Below, piece by piece: positions 24,401 to 33,032 of a stretch of 64,000 nt of DNA. Origin of the DNA: Trichopria drosophilae (lineage: Eukaryota; Arthropoda; Insecta; Hymenoptera; Diapriidae); assembly GCA_030407085.1 (NCBI GenBank), contig CM059585.1, positions 9,417,001 through 9,481,000 on the forward strand. Reading direction: 5' to 3'. The translations under genes and the position numbers were made by a program. The notes below the pieces were generated by a model. It had not been told where the DNA came from, made no database searches, and was given only the letters and a program-made list of their open reading frames with translations. How positions within the stretch are numbered: the first letter of the stretch is position 1; each line of letters opens with the position of its first letter.

Positions 24401-25003
24401 TATTCAAGGTTATCATAGTATATTATTTTAGTTTTATTTTTGAGTAAGATAATCTAAATCAAGAAATTGAGCATTATTTTTGTCCCAAAACCCCAATTTT
24501 TTTGCTGATTTGTTGATTTTCAAACGATTTCAGTTATACGCTTGGGGAAAATTAAACTTAAGTGTCTAAGTATAATTCAAGTAATTTTATTTGAAGAATA
24601 CAATTACGACAATACATTTGTTAAAACTTTTAACAAGTCTTACAAAAATATTAACAAGAATCTAAATGTTTTTTATTGTGGTGACATTTTTTTTTTGTCT
24701 GCCATTAATTTTCTATTCCAGGAGGAAATCGCACAATTGAGGCGCAAAGTGGAGAGGATGAAGAAGATCGAATTGGCAGAGACGTTAGACGAGGTAATGG
24801 CAGAAGAGCTCAGGGAATACAAGGAAACATTGACGTGTCCGTCATGCAAGGTCAAGAGGAAAGACGCAGTGTTGACCAAGTGCTTCCATGTGTTTTGTTG
24901 GGACTGCTTGCGCACTCGTTACGAGACACGACAACGCAAGTGTCCGAAGTGCAACTGCGCGTTCGGGGCCAATGACTATCATCGTCTTTATCTGTCCACT
25001 TAA
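6493..25003 (+). CDS. Bre1: E3 ubiquitin-protein ligase Bre1 (RNF20/RNF40 family), 5' end outside window
   Basis: Bre1 monoubiquitinates histone H2B in the nucleus with the E2 Rad6, which in turn supports H3K4 and H3K79 methylation (family knowledge). Exons read from splice sites and frame continuity: 6493-6679, 6746-6934, 6994-7115, 7186-7422, 7509-7634, 7690-7863, 7925-8182, 8239-8370, 8425-8690, 8752-8905, 9017-9130, 23772-24156, 24224-24318, 24722-25003. All junctions are GT-AG and keep frame, giving 906 residues. The family is about 950-1000, so only about 45 N-terminal residues are missing. Nearly all of it is coiled coil; a Lys/Glu-rich acidic stretch lies in the exon at 8425. The last exon holds a C3HC4 RING ([16 protein letters not shown], then CFHVFCWDC and KCPKCNC) and ends [10 protein letters not shown]. 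All eight metal ligands are present, so it should be active. Confidence 0.95.
10191..11840 (-). mobile_element. 5'-truncated Jockey-like non-LTR retrotransposon
   Basis: On the minus strand the element starts abruptly within the RT ([20 protein letters not shown] near 11770-11835) and ends in a (TTA)n tail at 10191-10213. Such 5' truncation with a simple-repeat 3' end is typical of target-primed reverse transcription. It lies in the 3' part of the Penelope-like element, so it came later. Confidence 0.85.
10458..11480 (-). pseudogene. Jockey-like reverse transcriptase, partial open frame
   Basis: The 340-residue frame carries the RT core: [20 protein letters not shown] (residues about 30-49), the catalytic FADDT (about 62-66), then a YLGITF thumb-type motif (about 142-147) and a C-terminal extension ending at 10458. 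The frame is open upstream to about 11745, reading [10 protein letters not shown] and [17 protein letters not shown]. Near 11745 a small deletion shifts the frame away from [10 protein letters not shown]. With the endonuclease half missing and this shift, it is a dead copy, though the RT core is well preserved. Its C-terminus resembles the four fragments in the tandem units at 30.9, 41.7, 53.2 and 58.6 kb. Confidence 0.85.
12208..14008. mobile_element. 1.8-kb DNA transposon with perfect 29-bp TIRs
   Basis: The left end TGGCTCATTTCATTTAATTT and the right end are exact inverse copies over 29 bp (12208-12236 and 13980-14008). TATA flanks both sides (12204-12207 and 14009-14012), a target duplication of TATA or TA. 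Inside are five near-identical GGGACACTCATGACA motifs in one orientation (12746, 13246, 13262, 13417, 13815), perhaps transposase-binding repeats. A broken coding remnant is on the minus strand. It interrupts the Penelope-like element just past its Lys-rich tail. I cannot name the superfamily. Confidence 0.8.
12879..13190 (-). pseudogene. Frameshifted coding remnant inside the 1.8-kb TIR element
   Basis: On the minus strand one frame reads [20 protein letters not shown] and on to NLLCYHQP before a stop at 13015. An overlapping frame opens at 13037 and reads [20 protein letters not shown] and [17 protein letters not shown] to a stop at 12879. The composition of both halves is protein-like and a single shift would join them. 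Probably the C-terminal part of the element's own protein; no family recognised. Confidence 0.45.
14154..15152 (-). pseudogene. Penelope-like RT with GIY-YIG endonuclease, partial
   Basis: Penelope-like elements encode a reverse transcriptase fused to a GIY-YIG nuclease that primes insertion. This 332-residue frame has [18 protein letters not shown] (residues about 45-62), the catalytic YVDDIF (about 83-88), and a C-terminal GIY-YIG domain with a Cys pair before it ([19 protein letters not shown], about 289-307). The RT N-terminus ([11 protein letters not shown]) is in another frame just upstream, at 15150-15460. The frame ends TIHRIEK at 14154 and the residual tail continues in another frame. 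Two shifts therefore make it a pseudogene, though the two catalytic centres are intact. Confidence 0.85.
15655..16985 (+). repeat. Left-arm inner repeat: block A, TTAA element, block B, block A again
   Basis: Block A (TTTCCAAGTGCTAATAAACG and on, about 200 bp) occurs at 15665 and again at 16780, a spacing of about 1112 bp. Between them lie the 668-bp TTAA element and block B (GTTGAGATGTTGAACCATG to the CTCGAGTATACAG part). The same order in reverse is found twice at 19190-21400. Confidence 0.8.
15864..16531 (+). mobile_element. TTAA-flanked 668-bp palindromic element, copy 1
   Basis: Starts GGTAGCTAGACCCCAAGATA and ends with the inverse GGGGTCTAATTACC; TTAA lies on both sides (15860-15863, 16532-16535). 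The two halves are nearly inverse copies (for example GAATGACGGCTTATTTTTTC against its complement), so a single strand would fold into a hairpin. The second block A at 16975 reads TACCTATTTTAAGTTAA without the element, an apparent empty site. TTAA duplication suggests a piggyBac- or Kolobok-type transposase in trans. Confidence 0.8.
17429..17590. repeat. Near-perfect inverted repeat, 58-bp arms
   Basis: The left arm 17429-17486 (with TTCTTGGTTTTTCGGTCCTT and AACTAAATATTAGC) pairs with 17533-17590; the loop is about 46 bp. The match is broken at only about two positions. It could be a small foldback element or a hairpin in RNA. Confidence 0.75.
17820..18087 (+). pseudogene. Coding-like stretch with one in-frame stop, unknown
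   Basis: After TTTTCAG (17816-17822) the frame reads [20 protein letters not shown] and [16 protein letters not shown]. It meets a TAA at 17962, and continues in the same frame as [20 protein letters not shown] and [17 protein letters not shown] to a stop at 18087. The stop lies in a short duplication (TTAACATTTG repeated). The composition is more protein-like than its surroundings. It may be a remnant of the transposase of the host element or of a captured exon. No family recognised. Confidence 0.35.
19403..20070 (-). mobile_element. TTAA-flanked 668-bp palindromic element, copy 2
   Basis: Ends GGTAGTTAGACCCC and GGGGTCTAGCTACC with TTAA on each side (19399-19402, 20071-20074). Same length as copy 1 and inverted with respect to it. 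Confidence 0.8.
20518..21186 (-). mobile_element. TTAA-flanked 669-bp palindromic element, copy 3
   Basis: Same ends, flanked by TTAA at 20514-20517 and 21187-21190. Very similar to copy 2, as expected if the 1.1-kb unit was duplicated after the element had inserted. Confidence 0.8.
21687..23131 (-). mobile_element. Second 5'-truncated Jockey-like retrotransposon
   Basis: On the minus strand the RT is entered at about 23125 ([20 protein letters not shown]), reads [20 protein letters not shown] (22990-23050) and [10 protein letters not shown] (about 22910), then shifts frame. A C-terminal part follows, with [20 protein letters not shown] and [15 protein letters not shown] (22399-22614). The 3' tail is the TAAATAAAAATTTATATA stretch near 21690. 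It splits the right arm of the large element: 21660-21686 and 23132 onward together match 9790-9850 of the left arm. Several shifts make it inactive. Confidence 0.8.
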
Positions 25004-25394
25004 GAAAGATTAAAGTGGCATATTTGGGACAGTGACATAAAGTCTCCTCGACTTGAGGAAATGACTGATTAGCAAAACATCCCATGAGAAAAAAAAAAAA
25101 TAGCTACACATGGACAAAATCTCTCCCCGAGAGGTTGGGACGAGAACATCCTAAGAGGGAAAGCAGGACTTTTTACCTGTCGAACAATAACCTCGATTTA
25201 GCGACGGTGTCGGTGAATGTATTAGTGAATTGTTAAATTATTGTACGTGATCGAATTTGTAAAAGTTTTAACGCAAAGGTTTCATCTTTAGATTAAAACG
25301 TTTGTCAAGGCAGTGGATTGCAATAATGTTGTACAAAAGTGTCTTTTATTTTTTAGCATTTTTTTGTAACTAGTTCCGCATTCAAATTCCTAAT

Positions 25395-25400
25395 AATAAA
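25395..25400 (+). terminator. Bre1: Candidate polyadenylation signal AATAAA (proximal)
   Basis: AATAAA, 390 bp after the stop codon, followed by ATGTGTAAAA and a T/G-rich part near 25420. Confidence 0.4.
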
Positions 25401-26407
25401 ATGTGTAAAAAAAATCATTGGTCTTAAATGGTTTGAAATTCTAGGAAGAAGTTGGGGGAATTTTGGGCATGTTTTTTATTTATTTATGAGGATCGTAATG
25501 TTTTTTACTTCTAACCTAAAAAGTATCAATCGACTAATGAATTAAAGTTGGCTAATTTTTTGTTTGTGTTGTTAACAATCAAAATAATCATTAGATTCAT
25601 TAGAGAACATAAAGAGTGAATACGAAGAAATGAAATGAATTCACTGGAGCAATAAGTACTCAGGGAACGTTTTGTCCATGTGCCTTTTTGCCAGCGGGAC
25701 ATTTTTTGCTAGTCATTTCATTGTAAAAAGGCTTTTTTGTCTCGTGACAATTTCGTGGAATTCGACGTCGGACGACGAGGAAAGACACAAGTGCGTTTCA
25801 TTTTTATACTTTTGTTACGAGAGACCGCGTACACGTTTTTTATTTAATAGTGAATTGTGACTTTGTACATAAATACGATTGAACCGGGAGGAAGAGAGAG
25901 AATGAGAGGCGAAGGAACATTACAATCGTTACGATCGATTGTGTATTTATAATTTAGTAAATGTCAACTCAAAAAAAAGTAATTTAATTTCTACGAGTTA
26001 GAGTAATTTATCAGTCGCAAATGAATGTTGAAGTGTTGCGAGGAATTTTGTTTCGTTAGAAACAAAAAATTTTGGATGAATATTGGTACCTTTTTTGCCG
26101 ATCGATTTTTTATAACGGACTTTTATCAATTGAAAGTACATCATAAAAGAACGAGGGACGCTGATAGTATTTTATATATATTAAAAGAAATAAGTACATG
26201 AAAATTCCGATCGTTTATCATATGGAAATGATTGACTCGTTAATTATTGTAAGAGATTGTTGCAACGGTCGACCACGAGCAAAACGAAGACTTATTCCCG
26301 AACGAATTTCGGAGCATGCAAGTGGAATCGGTCAGAATGCGGTTTTGAATAATGTAAATTAAATTTAATTACTTAATAATTCGAACGATTTCCTTTTTTT
26401 ATACTTC

Positions 26408-26413
26408 AATAAA
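26408..26413 (+). terminator. Bre1: Candidate polyadenylation signal AATAAA (distal)
   Basis: AATAAA, 1.4 kb after the stop, followed by TGTTGCATATTTTCATT, a plausible GU-rich downstream element. Confidence 0.35.
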
Positions 26414-26689
26414 CGCGATAGGTTCCAGTTATCTCTGTTGCATATTTTCATTCCCTATCCTTAAGGTAAGTAAAATTGTACAATTTAATGTAATGTGAAT
26501 CTGAATTGGAAGTCGAAGGAGTCTTTTGCAGTCAATTGTTTTAAACTTCTTGAAATTATTTTAAATATTTTATTTATTGGATGATTGGCACCTAATTGTG
26601 TCTTTGCACAGGAAAAAAAAGTTTGTAGATCTTTAACCCCTTGATTGCCACGAGAATTTCACAAAAAATTACCAAAATTAAAAAATTTG

Positions 26690-27465
26690 TTAGATTCTAG
26701 GGATGTTTTGGGACACTGATTACGAATCTGAAGTCAGATTTTGAAAATTCAAAATGGCGGACGAATTTTCTAAATTCCAACCATTTTACTTGATATTTGT
26801 TACTCCGGGGTTTCCGGGATCGCTGATTACGAATTTGAAGTTGGATTTTGACAATTTTTCAACCAAAATAGTTCCATTTTTGAAAAATTTCTCCGCCATA
26901 TTGTAGCCGTCATTTTAAATTGTCAAAATATATGATCAGATTTGTAATCATCGACCTCGAAAACCCCAGAGTACAGTAGTCCCCATCCTAAGTTATACTG
27001 TCGGTTCTTTCAAAATGGCGGACGATTCTCCAAAGTTATAGCCCCTCACTATCCCCACTCCCGTATCTTTGTTTATATCCATGCAATGGGTGCTTCTGTG
27101 TGCGAGTGTCGCGAAGCGAGTGTGACTCAGCAAAACAATGTGGTGGGGGAAGGAGAGGAAGAAACTGGTATAACTTTGGAGAAGGCCAATCTATAACTTA
27201 GGATATACATATAACTTTGGATGGTATAACTTAGGGTGGGGAATACTGTAACAAGTTTCAGGCAGAATGGTTAGACTTTTCAAAAAAGTGTCCGCCATTT
27301 TGAATTTCCAAAATCTGACCTCGGATTCGTAACCAACGAGCCCGAAAACCTCTGAGTGACAAATTTCAAGCGATTTTATAAACTTTTTATGCATAAACTT
27401 GTGACTAAATATCATAAATCTACCCCCTGACCTGAACATCATAAAAAATTGCATTTCATTTCATT
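26690..27465. repeat. GATTACGA-type repeat cluster, both orientations
   Basis: Monomers with GATTACGAATCTGAAGTCAG and TTCAAAATGGCGGA lie at 26718 and 26822 in plus orientation. Inverse monomers (CCGCCAT...TCAGATTTGTAATC; CCGCCATTTTGAATTTCC...GGATTCGTAACC) lie at 26887-26960 and 27292-27345. The last part encodes a fortuitous minus-strand open frame with repeated words such as GYESEVRFWKFKMAD. MITE A interrupts it. Confidence 0.65.
26974..27248. mobile_element. MITE A, pogo/mariner-like, TA duplication
   Basis: Ends CAGTAGTCCCCATCCTAAGT and the inverse ACTTAGGGTGGGGAATACTG, with TA on both sides. Units 2, 3 and 4 have the empty site AGAGTAACAAG with a single TA, which proves insertion. 275 bp, no coding capacity. 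Confidence 0.9.
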
Positions 27466-27601
27466 TCAATACGCCCATTTTTCGTAAATTTATTCTTTCG
27501 GTATCGATAAGTAAACATATTTCTTTTGTCCCTTTTTTTTCCTATAGCGTTGTCCTTATTCCTTAATAGAGATTATAGTCCTTAATTATATTAAGCATAT
27601 A

Positions 27602-27856
27602 CAGTAGAGTCTCGCTTTAGTGGCGTCCCGCGTTAGTGGCGCTTCTCAGAATCTCTTTATCCCCACTATGTCGCCGGCCGTTTCAGGGGCGTGGCTAATA
27701 AGCGACGGAACAGGGAGTTTGGGCGTGTCTGTCGTCACAAACGTCACGTGATGGCAGCATGATGGGGGAAGCGATGTTTCCCCTATTTGCGCCACTAACG
27801 CGGGACTTGAGGGGAGTGCTCGGAACGGACCGCGCCACTAAAGCGGGACTCTACTG
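27602..27856. mobile_element. MITE B, TA-flanked, unit 1 copy
   Basis: Ends CAGTAGAGTCTCGCTTTAGT and the inverse CACTAAAGCGGGACTCTACT plus G, TA on both sides. Unit 2 has the empty site TATATATGTCATTT near 38750; unit 3 has the filled site at 49905. 255 bp, GC-rich for this window. Confidence 0.9.
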
Positions 27857-27858
27857 TA

Positions 27859-28988
27859 TGTCATTTTTATTTGAACTGAAGACTGCCGATGAATGTTTTC
27901 ATGTTGTCTTCGTCCCTTGAATATGTTGGTCCCTGTCCCACTCATTGTTGACGTTTCAAGCTCATACATTTTGCGTACATGGTACACAGGGGCCCGCATA
28001 CATAAGATATAGTGGTGTGCGCCGCAGTGGGAGAGGAATGCCGCTCTTCCCGCACAAGGGACAACAACAAGGTCGTTGCTGGAGTCGACACTCGTCGCAC
28101 ATTGCAATTATGATAGAGAAGGGGTAATTTTGGATCCGAAGTACGGACGTCAACGAGCTTTAAGAACAGTCCAATTTTGCGTTTTAATTTACAGATTTCT
28201 TTTGCGTTACTTTTGAGTTTATATTTTTCATTTGCGTTTGCGGTTTTATTTTATTAATTCTAATTTAGAATATAAAATATTTGTATTGTATTATAGAAGT
28301 TTAGTGCGTTCCAGATCTGGAGATTATTTGAGGATTAAATTAGTAAGTAGATTTTAGTTGCGTCCCAATAATTTCCCTTTTTCTTATTCTTTTTTTGGTT
28401 AATTCGGTCATTTAATTAAGAAATTTCACCTTAGAGTCGAATACGGAACCCCAATCCATTTCATTCCCTTTGCGTGTCCATTTATTTTTATTGTTAATTG
28501 TTTATTTAGTTTCTTTTTAATTGTAAATATATTTGCTGTTTTATGAATTTGTTTTAAGTATTTATTTAATAACCCGACCAAAATCACGGTTATAAATGTA
28601 TTGAACACAATGTCATGCTTCATGACTAAGTTTTTGAAAAATTGAGAAAACTACCATCTTTGTGGATTTATATTTTTTTTTTGATATAGCAATTTTGAAA
28701 ATGGACAACGCCATCATATTCAGTACACTTTAGACTGTCCAGGAATGGATTTGGTTTTATTTTACATAAATTCCAGAATTTGTTAGTCTATTTTATATCC
28801 TGACAAAGATTTGTTTTTTTCTGGGGAAAATCAAAAATGACAAAATCTTCATCATTGGCAGTCAAATAAAAGTTTCTGCTACGTAACGATGAAATTTGGT
28901 AAATTGACCAGCTATGGGTTCTTGACCCATGCACACGACAGATGATTTGTATACAAGGCAGTTTGCATCGAATATCTTCCGTGGAATA
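27859..28988. other. Unit-shared stretch without recognised gene
   Basis: Very similar sequence occurs in units 1, 2 and 3. The minus-strand frames here (27838-28107 and 27962-28153) include a Cys-rich run, CDECRLQQRPCCCPLCGK, but unit 2 differs by an indel in the run and there is no supporting splice or start context. I read it as part of an old repeat. Confidence 0.4.
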
Positions 28989-29523
28989 CAGTGGTCCTCC
29001 CCATATTTTAACCTATCGAGTCAAGGAAGATAGCGGCTTCTTCCCTTAATTTAACGCTTCCCCTCATCTCCACGACTGGCAGTATGAGAGAAGACATAGA
29101 GTGGCGTCCTTCTTTACCTGTAAGCGCAAGCGTAAATAGCAGTCCGAACTCTTTTAAACACATGTACAGTAGTCCTTGCCTTATTCTAATATCTTCCATT
29201 ATTCTAATTTTTTCTCTTCCCCTATTCTAATATTTCCCTTCGCGCGTTCTCCCCACTGACGCGTGTTGGCGTTTGGATTCTCAAAATACAAATAACGGCG
29301 CATGCGCAACGAAAGAAAAAGAGACAAAAGTGAGACAGCAAATCTAATAAGTGGAGGAGAGGGGAAAATTAGAATAAGGGAAGAAGACCGCCATCTTGCC
29401 TGACTAGACTAATTAGAATAAGGGAAGGACTATTGTATATGTGGACTGCTACTACAAGCGCACAACGAATAGTGGGGGAAAGTTAAAATATGGGACGCAG
29501 TTAAAATAAGAGGAGGACTACTG
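28989..29523. mobile_element. MITE C, TA-flanked, unit 1, hosting MITE D
   Basis: Ends CAGTGGTCCTCCCCATATTT and the inverse AAAATAAGAGGAGGACTACT plus G, TA on each side. It contains the related but distinct MITE D, so one TA element jumped into another. Total 535 bp. Confidence 0.85.
29167..29435. mobile_element. MITE D nested in MITE C, unit 1
   Basis: Ends CAGTAGTCCTTGCCTTATTC and the inverse AATAAGGGAAGGACTATTG, TA on both sides (29165-29166, 29436-29437). 269 bp. Its inside has several TTATTCTAAT words. Confidence 0.85.
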
Positions 29524-29589
29524 TAACTGTATTTACCTGAATAATTGGAGGTGGTCTTTTGAACCTTTTTCGTAATTTTTTTTGAGAAA

Positions 29590-29738
29590 TCGATGGGCAC
29601 CGGTAAAAATGCCGAAAACTATAAGGATATTGACGAAAATATCCTTAGCTCTCTGAAAGGGATGCGAGTGTTGGCGTGCGTGTATGCAATATCCCTATAG
29701 TTTTCGGCATTTTTCGACATTTTTACCGGTGTCCAAAT
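29590..29738. repeat. Hairpin repeat with ACCGGTAAAAATGCC arms, unit 1
   Basis: The left arm GCACCGGTAAAAATGCCGAA and following CTATAAGGATATTG pair with CAATATCCCTATAG and TTTTTACCGGTG. Arms about 45 bp, loop about 60 bp. Units 3 (51890-52040) and 4 (57085-57235) share it; unit 2 has a shortened form at 40490-40580. Confidence 0.75.
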
Positions 29739-29853
29739 CAATTCCGGATCACAAGGGCTCCCGAGTGAAGTATTTTTGAAAAGACTTGTCGCTTAGAAGG
29801 AGAAGAAAATCAACCTGAAAATTTTACGCCTCACGTTTACTTCTGTCTAACCT

Positions 29854-30452
29854 ACCCAGCAATCGAGATTGGATAGGATTGGATTGACAATTTCAATTCG
29901 TTTTGAATTCAAACTTTGATTCCGTAAATATGTATTCAAATGGACTGAATTCCGAAGAAAGGAATCTATCTGTATTCAATTTCAGAAAAAGTAATCCATC
30001 TGTATTCAATTTCACGAACATAATTACGAATACAATCGGAAGCAGTATACGAATACAAATAAATACAGATTTATTCAAAGTTTATTTTTTGAAAGAAAAC
30101 TTTTTTGCATTGAAATGAATACGCTTGGATAGTTTTGAATCCGTAATGTTGAATACGAAGGCATTCAATATTTCGTTTTTAAAAAGGAAACTATTTTTGG
30201 ATTGAAATGAATACAATTAGGTAGTTTTGAATTCGTAATGTTGAATATGGATGTATTTAAGATTTAATTTTTAAAAAGAAACCTTTTTTTTGGTTAATAT
30301 GAATTCAGAAAGTAACCTTTTTATTCGTATGAACGAATAGAATTGTATTTACGTATTAAAATGGATTCACCGTTGACCAAAGTATGGATTCAGAATTTAA
30401 TAACTGAATCCAATTCTATAGGTACAACTCTATCCAAATTCGATTGCTGGGT
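29854..30452. mobile_element. ACCCAGC inverted-repeat element, unit 1
   Basis: Ends ACCCAGCAATCGAGATTGGA and the inverse TCCAAATTCGATTGCTGGGT. Further inverse similarity continues outside (GACTTGTCGCTTAGAAGGAG at 29784 against its complement near 30500), so it lies in a larger foldback of about 29750-30545. Inside is a 92-bp tandem repeat with GTAATGTTGAATAC words (30135, 30227). No coding capacity. Confidence 0.7.
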
Positions 30453-30861
30453 AATGACATTCCAGCATGATGTCAAATTTTCAAGTTTGATTTCTTCTAC
30501 TTCTAAGCGACAAATCTTTACAAAATGACTTCACCCGAATCTTAACCGCGCTCGCTGTAGTCCTCTTATGCCACTTATGGTCCCTCCCCAGGAAACGAAA
30601 AGGAATTAAAACGAATTGAATACGTTTTATTTCGGTTTCTTGACCATTTTTATTGAAATACTTTCGATCTAATCCGATATAATCCACTACGTGAATAGAA
30701 CATAAACATAACCTAAAAAACATTACTAGCAGTTTATTCCATATTAAAATGTAATCAATTTTCACCGGAACTAAGTAATAATAATATGTGTGAAGGTGAA
30801 CAATGCCTGTCATGGATGTAACATTTGTTTTCTTTTTGTATCTTTATAATACAACTATATA

Positions 30862-31434
30862 TAAGAGCGTCTACAAAAAAGGATTCTTAAAATAATTGAT
30901 ATAAATGAACAAGAACAACCATTGGATATAAGGCAGATATTTGTTATAAGCAGTATAGTTTATTTATATAACGAACTTAAAAGAGAATATCAATTGAAAA
31001 CTTCTAATACGAGATTTAAAAACATTATATTACCAAAGCACTACTTAACAATTGGACAAAGAAGTTATGAGTATTTTTCAAAAAAATATTATAATAAACT
31101 ACCAAATGAATTGAAAAATTTGAGCGTGAAAGAAAAGTTGCTGAAGAAGAAACTTAAAAGTGCAATTAGTGAAATAATTATAGATTAATATATTTTATAC
31201 TTTCCTTCAAATTAATTGTTAATTAATATATATTTATCTTAAATCATAAATTATGTACAAAATAAAAATAAATTATTGTAAATTTAGTGAGGTATGCCTT
31301 ATGTGACACTCTTACGCTTTAAAATAGAGACTAAGGACCAACCTATGTACGGGTAATTATGCCCCCTATAGGTCCTTTATGTAAAAAAATGTAAAGGAAA
31401 AGTGGCAATAAATTATTATTATTATTATAATAAA
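30862..31434 (+). mobile_element. Jockey-like 3' fragment, unit 1
   Basis: The C-terminal end of a non-LTR ORF2 (YLYNELKREYQLKTSNTRF, LTIGQRSYEYFSKKYYNKLP) stops at 31188. A 3' UTR with a stem (AAGGACC with GGTCCTTT, 31333-31380) and a (TTA)n tail follow. A frameshift run of A near 30875 separates it from the preceding codons. Similar in layout to the fragment at 10191-11840. Confidence 0.8.
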
Positions 31435-33032
31435 GCCGACGCATTAAAACGAATTTTTCCTAATTAAAATATTCGGAAATCCACGTGAACGTATTAAATC
31501 GATGAACTTGGAATTAAGTTGACACTCAATTCGAAATGTCAAGAAACCTGATTGGAAACGTAATTTATGAATTCGATCCTATTTCGCATGTTACGACGAA
31601 TATTAATGATTTATTAATAAGGCATAACATAATATAAAAAAATATAAACGCAATTTAAATAGGTTGAATAGTTAGTCATATGCCAGAAAGGAGTATTAGT
31701 TTAAGCTTCTGAGTAGCCCAGTTTTGAATTATGCCGGAGTTCTTGAGTCTCTTAAAGCATGTGGTAGACTATTCCAGAAACGAAGAGCTGTAATCCAGAA
31801 GGAATTCGAAAAATAATCTGTTCTACATACACTCTAAAATCCTTAAAGTGTTTTCAAAACTCACTGCATAATAGTGAAATCTCACTTTTAGATGTAGTGC
31901 CGATTGACCACTCTCCTAAAAGTGAAAATGTCACTTTATACAAAATGAAATTATTGGAGTCACATTTCACTCCAAAGGAGTCGAAAATGGGGTAGGCTGG
32001 GTTCGACTACATTTGAGTTCTTTGGAGGCAAAATATACTCCAATGCCGTCTAGACAGGACTAGTTACTACGCGGTCGCCTTTTTTAATATTATTTACATA
32101 TTTTTGGATTAGACGTATTTACTCGGAAAAACATTCATCGACTATCGATGTCTATTATCCCGTTCGGTAATCCCAAACGATGGTAATATTAAACGGGTAA
32201 CATAATATCGGAATAAAAAAATATTCGAATGAAAGCATAATAATTATTCTACGCTTCCCGTTAAAATTTATAAATTGCACAATTACAAACTGTATATCAC
32301 TTACCTTTTAATCTTGAGAAATCATCGTAGATTAGTAACAAGCAATGTTGTAATAAATTTTTATTGAATAATATTTTTTATATAGTATATGTGTGGCATA
32401 ATTTTGGCATAAAAAAATGTCTCGAATAAAAGAAATGATCGTTGTCAAAATAAATAGAATTAATAAATAGAATTCGGAAAAAATTTCCACCTCTCGCGAC
32501 GCGATCTTGCGATTACATGAGCGCGAAGCAAGTGCGCATTACCGGTACGATCTATTCTGAACGCGAATTTCTTATATATTTATTTAATCGCATTTCACCG
32601 CTTGCGAGAATGATACTCCATAGAATGGATGAGATGGATACGATATATACAAACCACCCACCAGGCACAGCCCCCCAGTTGTTTCAGTTTAGGGATCAAT
32701 TTGTTATACTCTGTCGACTTTCGACATGAAAACTTCAAAAGACGTAAGATCGTGTGAATCATTTCCCTGAAACATTAAAATTGCGTCTGCAGTTAACAGC
32801 TGTTGAAATGAGCATATTTACCACGTCGTTATTTACGTCTGGAAGTGATAAAGAGTACAAAGGTACAGAAGGTATTAGGAATGATTTCAGGTAAAGCGGA
32901 TCGGTAATAACTCACCTTGTTTACAAGTTTAAGTACCATTCGTTAATAAATAGAGGCTACAAATAAGATGCTTATGTTAATCCATCTATTGTTCAGCTGC
33001 AGGTAACCAAAAGGTTTATCAGCTCGAAAGCA
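31435..33032 (+). other. Conserved 5' flank of ankyrin gene 1
   Basis: Highly similar in all four units. It includes a small block rich in GGAGTCA/CTCCAA words at 31950-32090 that units 3 and 4 lack, and a 70-codon frame at 32517-32729 kept in units 1-3 but broken in unit 4. CTGCAG|GTAACC at 33002 could be a splice donor. The promoter position cannot be fixed. Confidence 0.45.

Larger units (their letters stand above)
25004..26420 (+). other. Bre1: Bre1 3' UTR (candidate)
   Basis: No coding frame follows the Bre1 stop for 1.4 kb. AATAAA signals at 25395-25400 and 26408-26413 are candidate ends of a short and a long form; which is used cannot be told from sequence. The open frame at 25672-25860 looks fortuitous. 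Confidence 0.5.

Noticed and set aside
27191..27454. Minus-strand frame with repeated GYESEVRFWKFKMAD-type words (also 36429-36767, 49503-49757, 63621-63959)
   Set aside because: It is the translation of the dispersed GATTACGA-type repeat, which occurs in both orientations and has no splice or start context.
27962..28153. Minus-strand Cys-rich frame resembling a zinc ribbon (also 38862-39050, 50265-50456)
   Set aside because: An indel changes the Cys run between units, overlapping frames are equally open, and no known domain follows.
30481..30813. 110-residue minus-strand frame present in three or four units
   Set aside because: It overlaps the foldback arm around the ACCCAGC element; its conservation only reflects recent duplication.
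10191..31434. Microsatellite reading of the TTA/ATT runs (10191-10213, 31407-31432 and unit copies)
   Set aside because: Each run sits exactly at the 3' end of a Jockey-like fragment, so they are retrotransposon tails.
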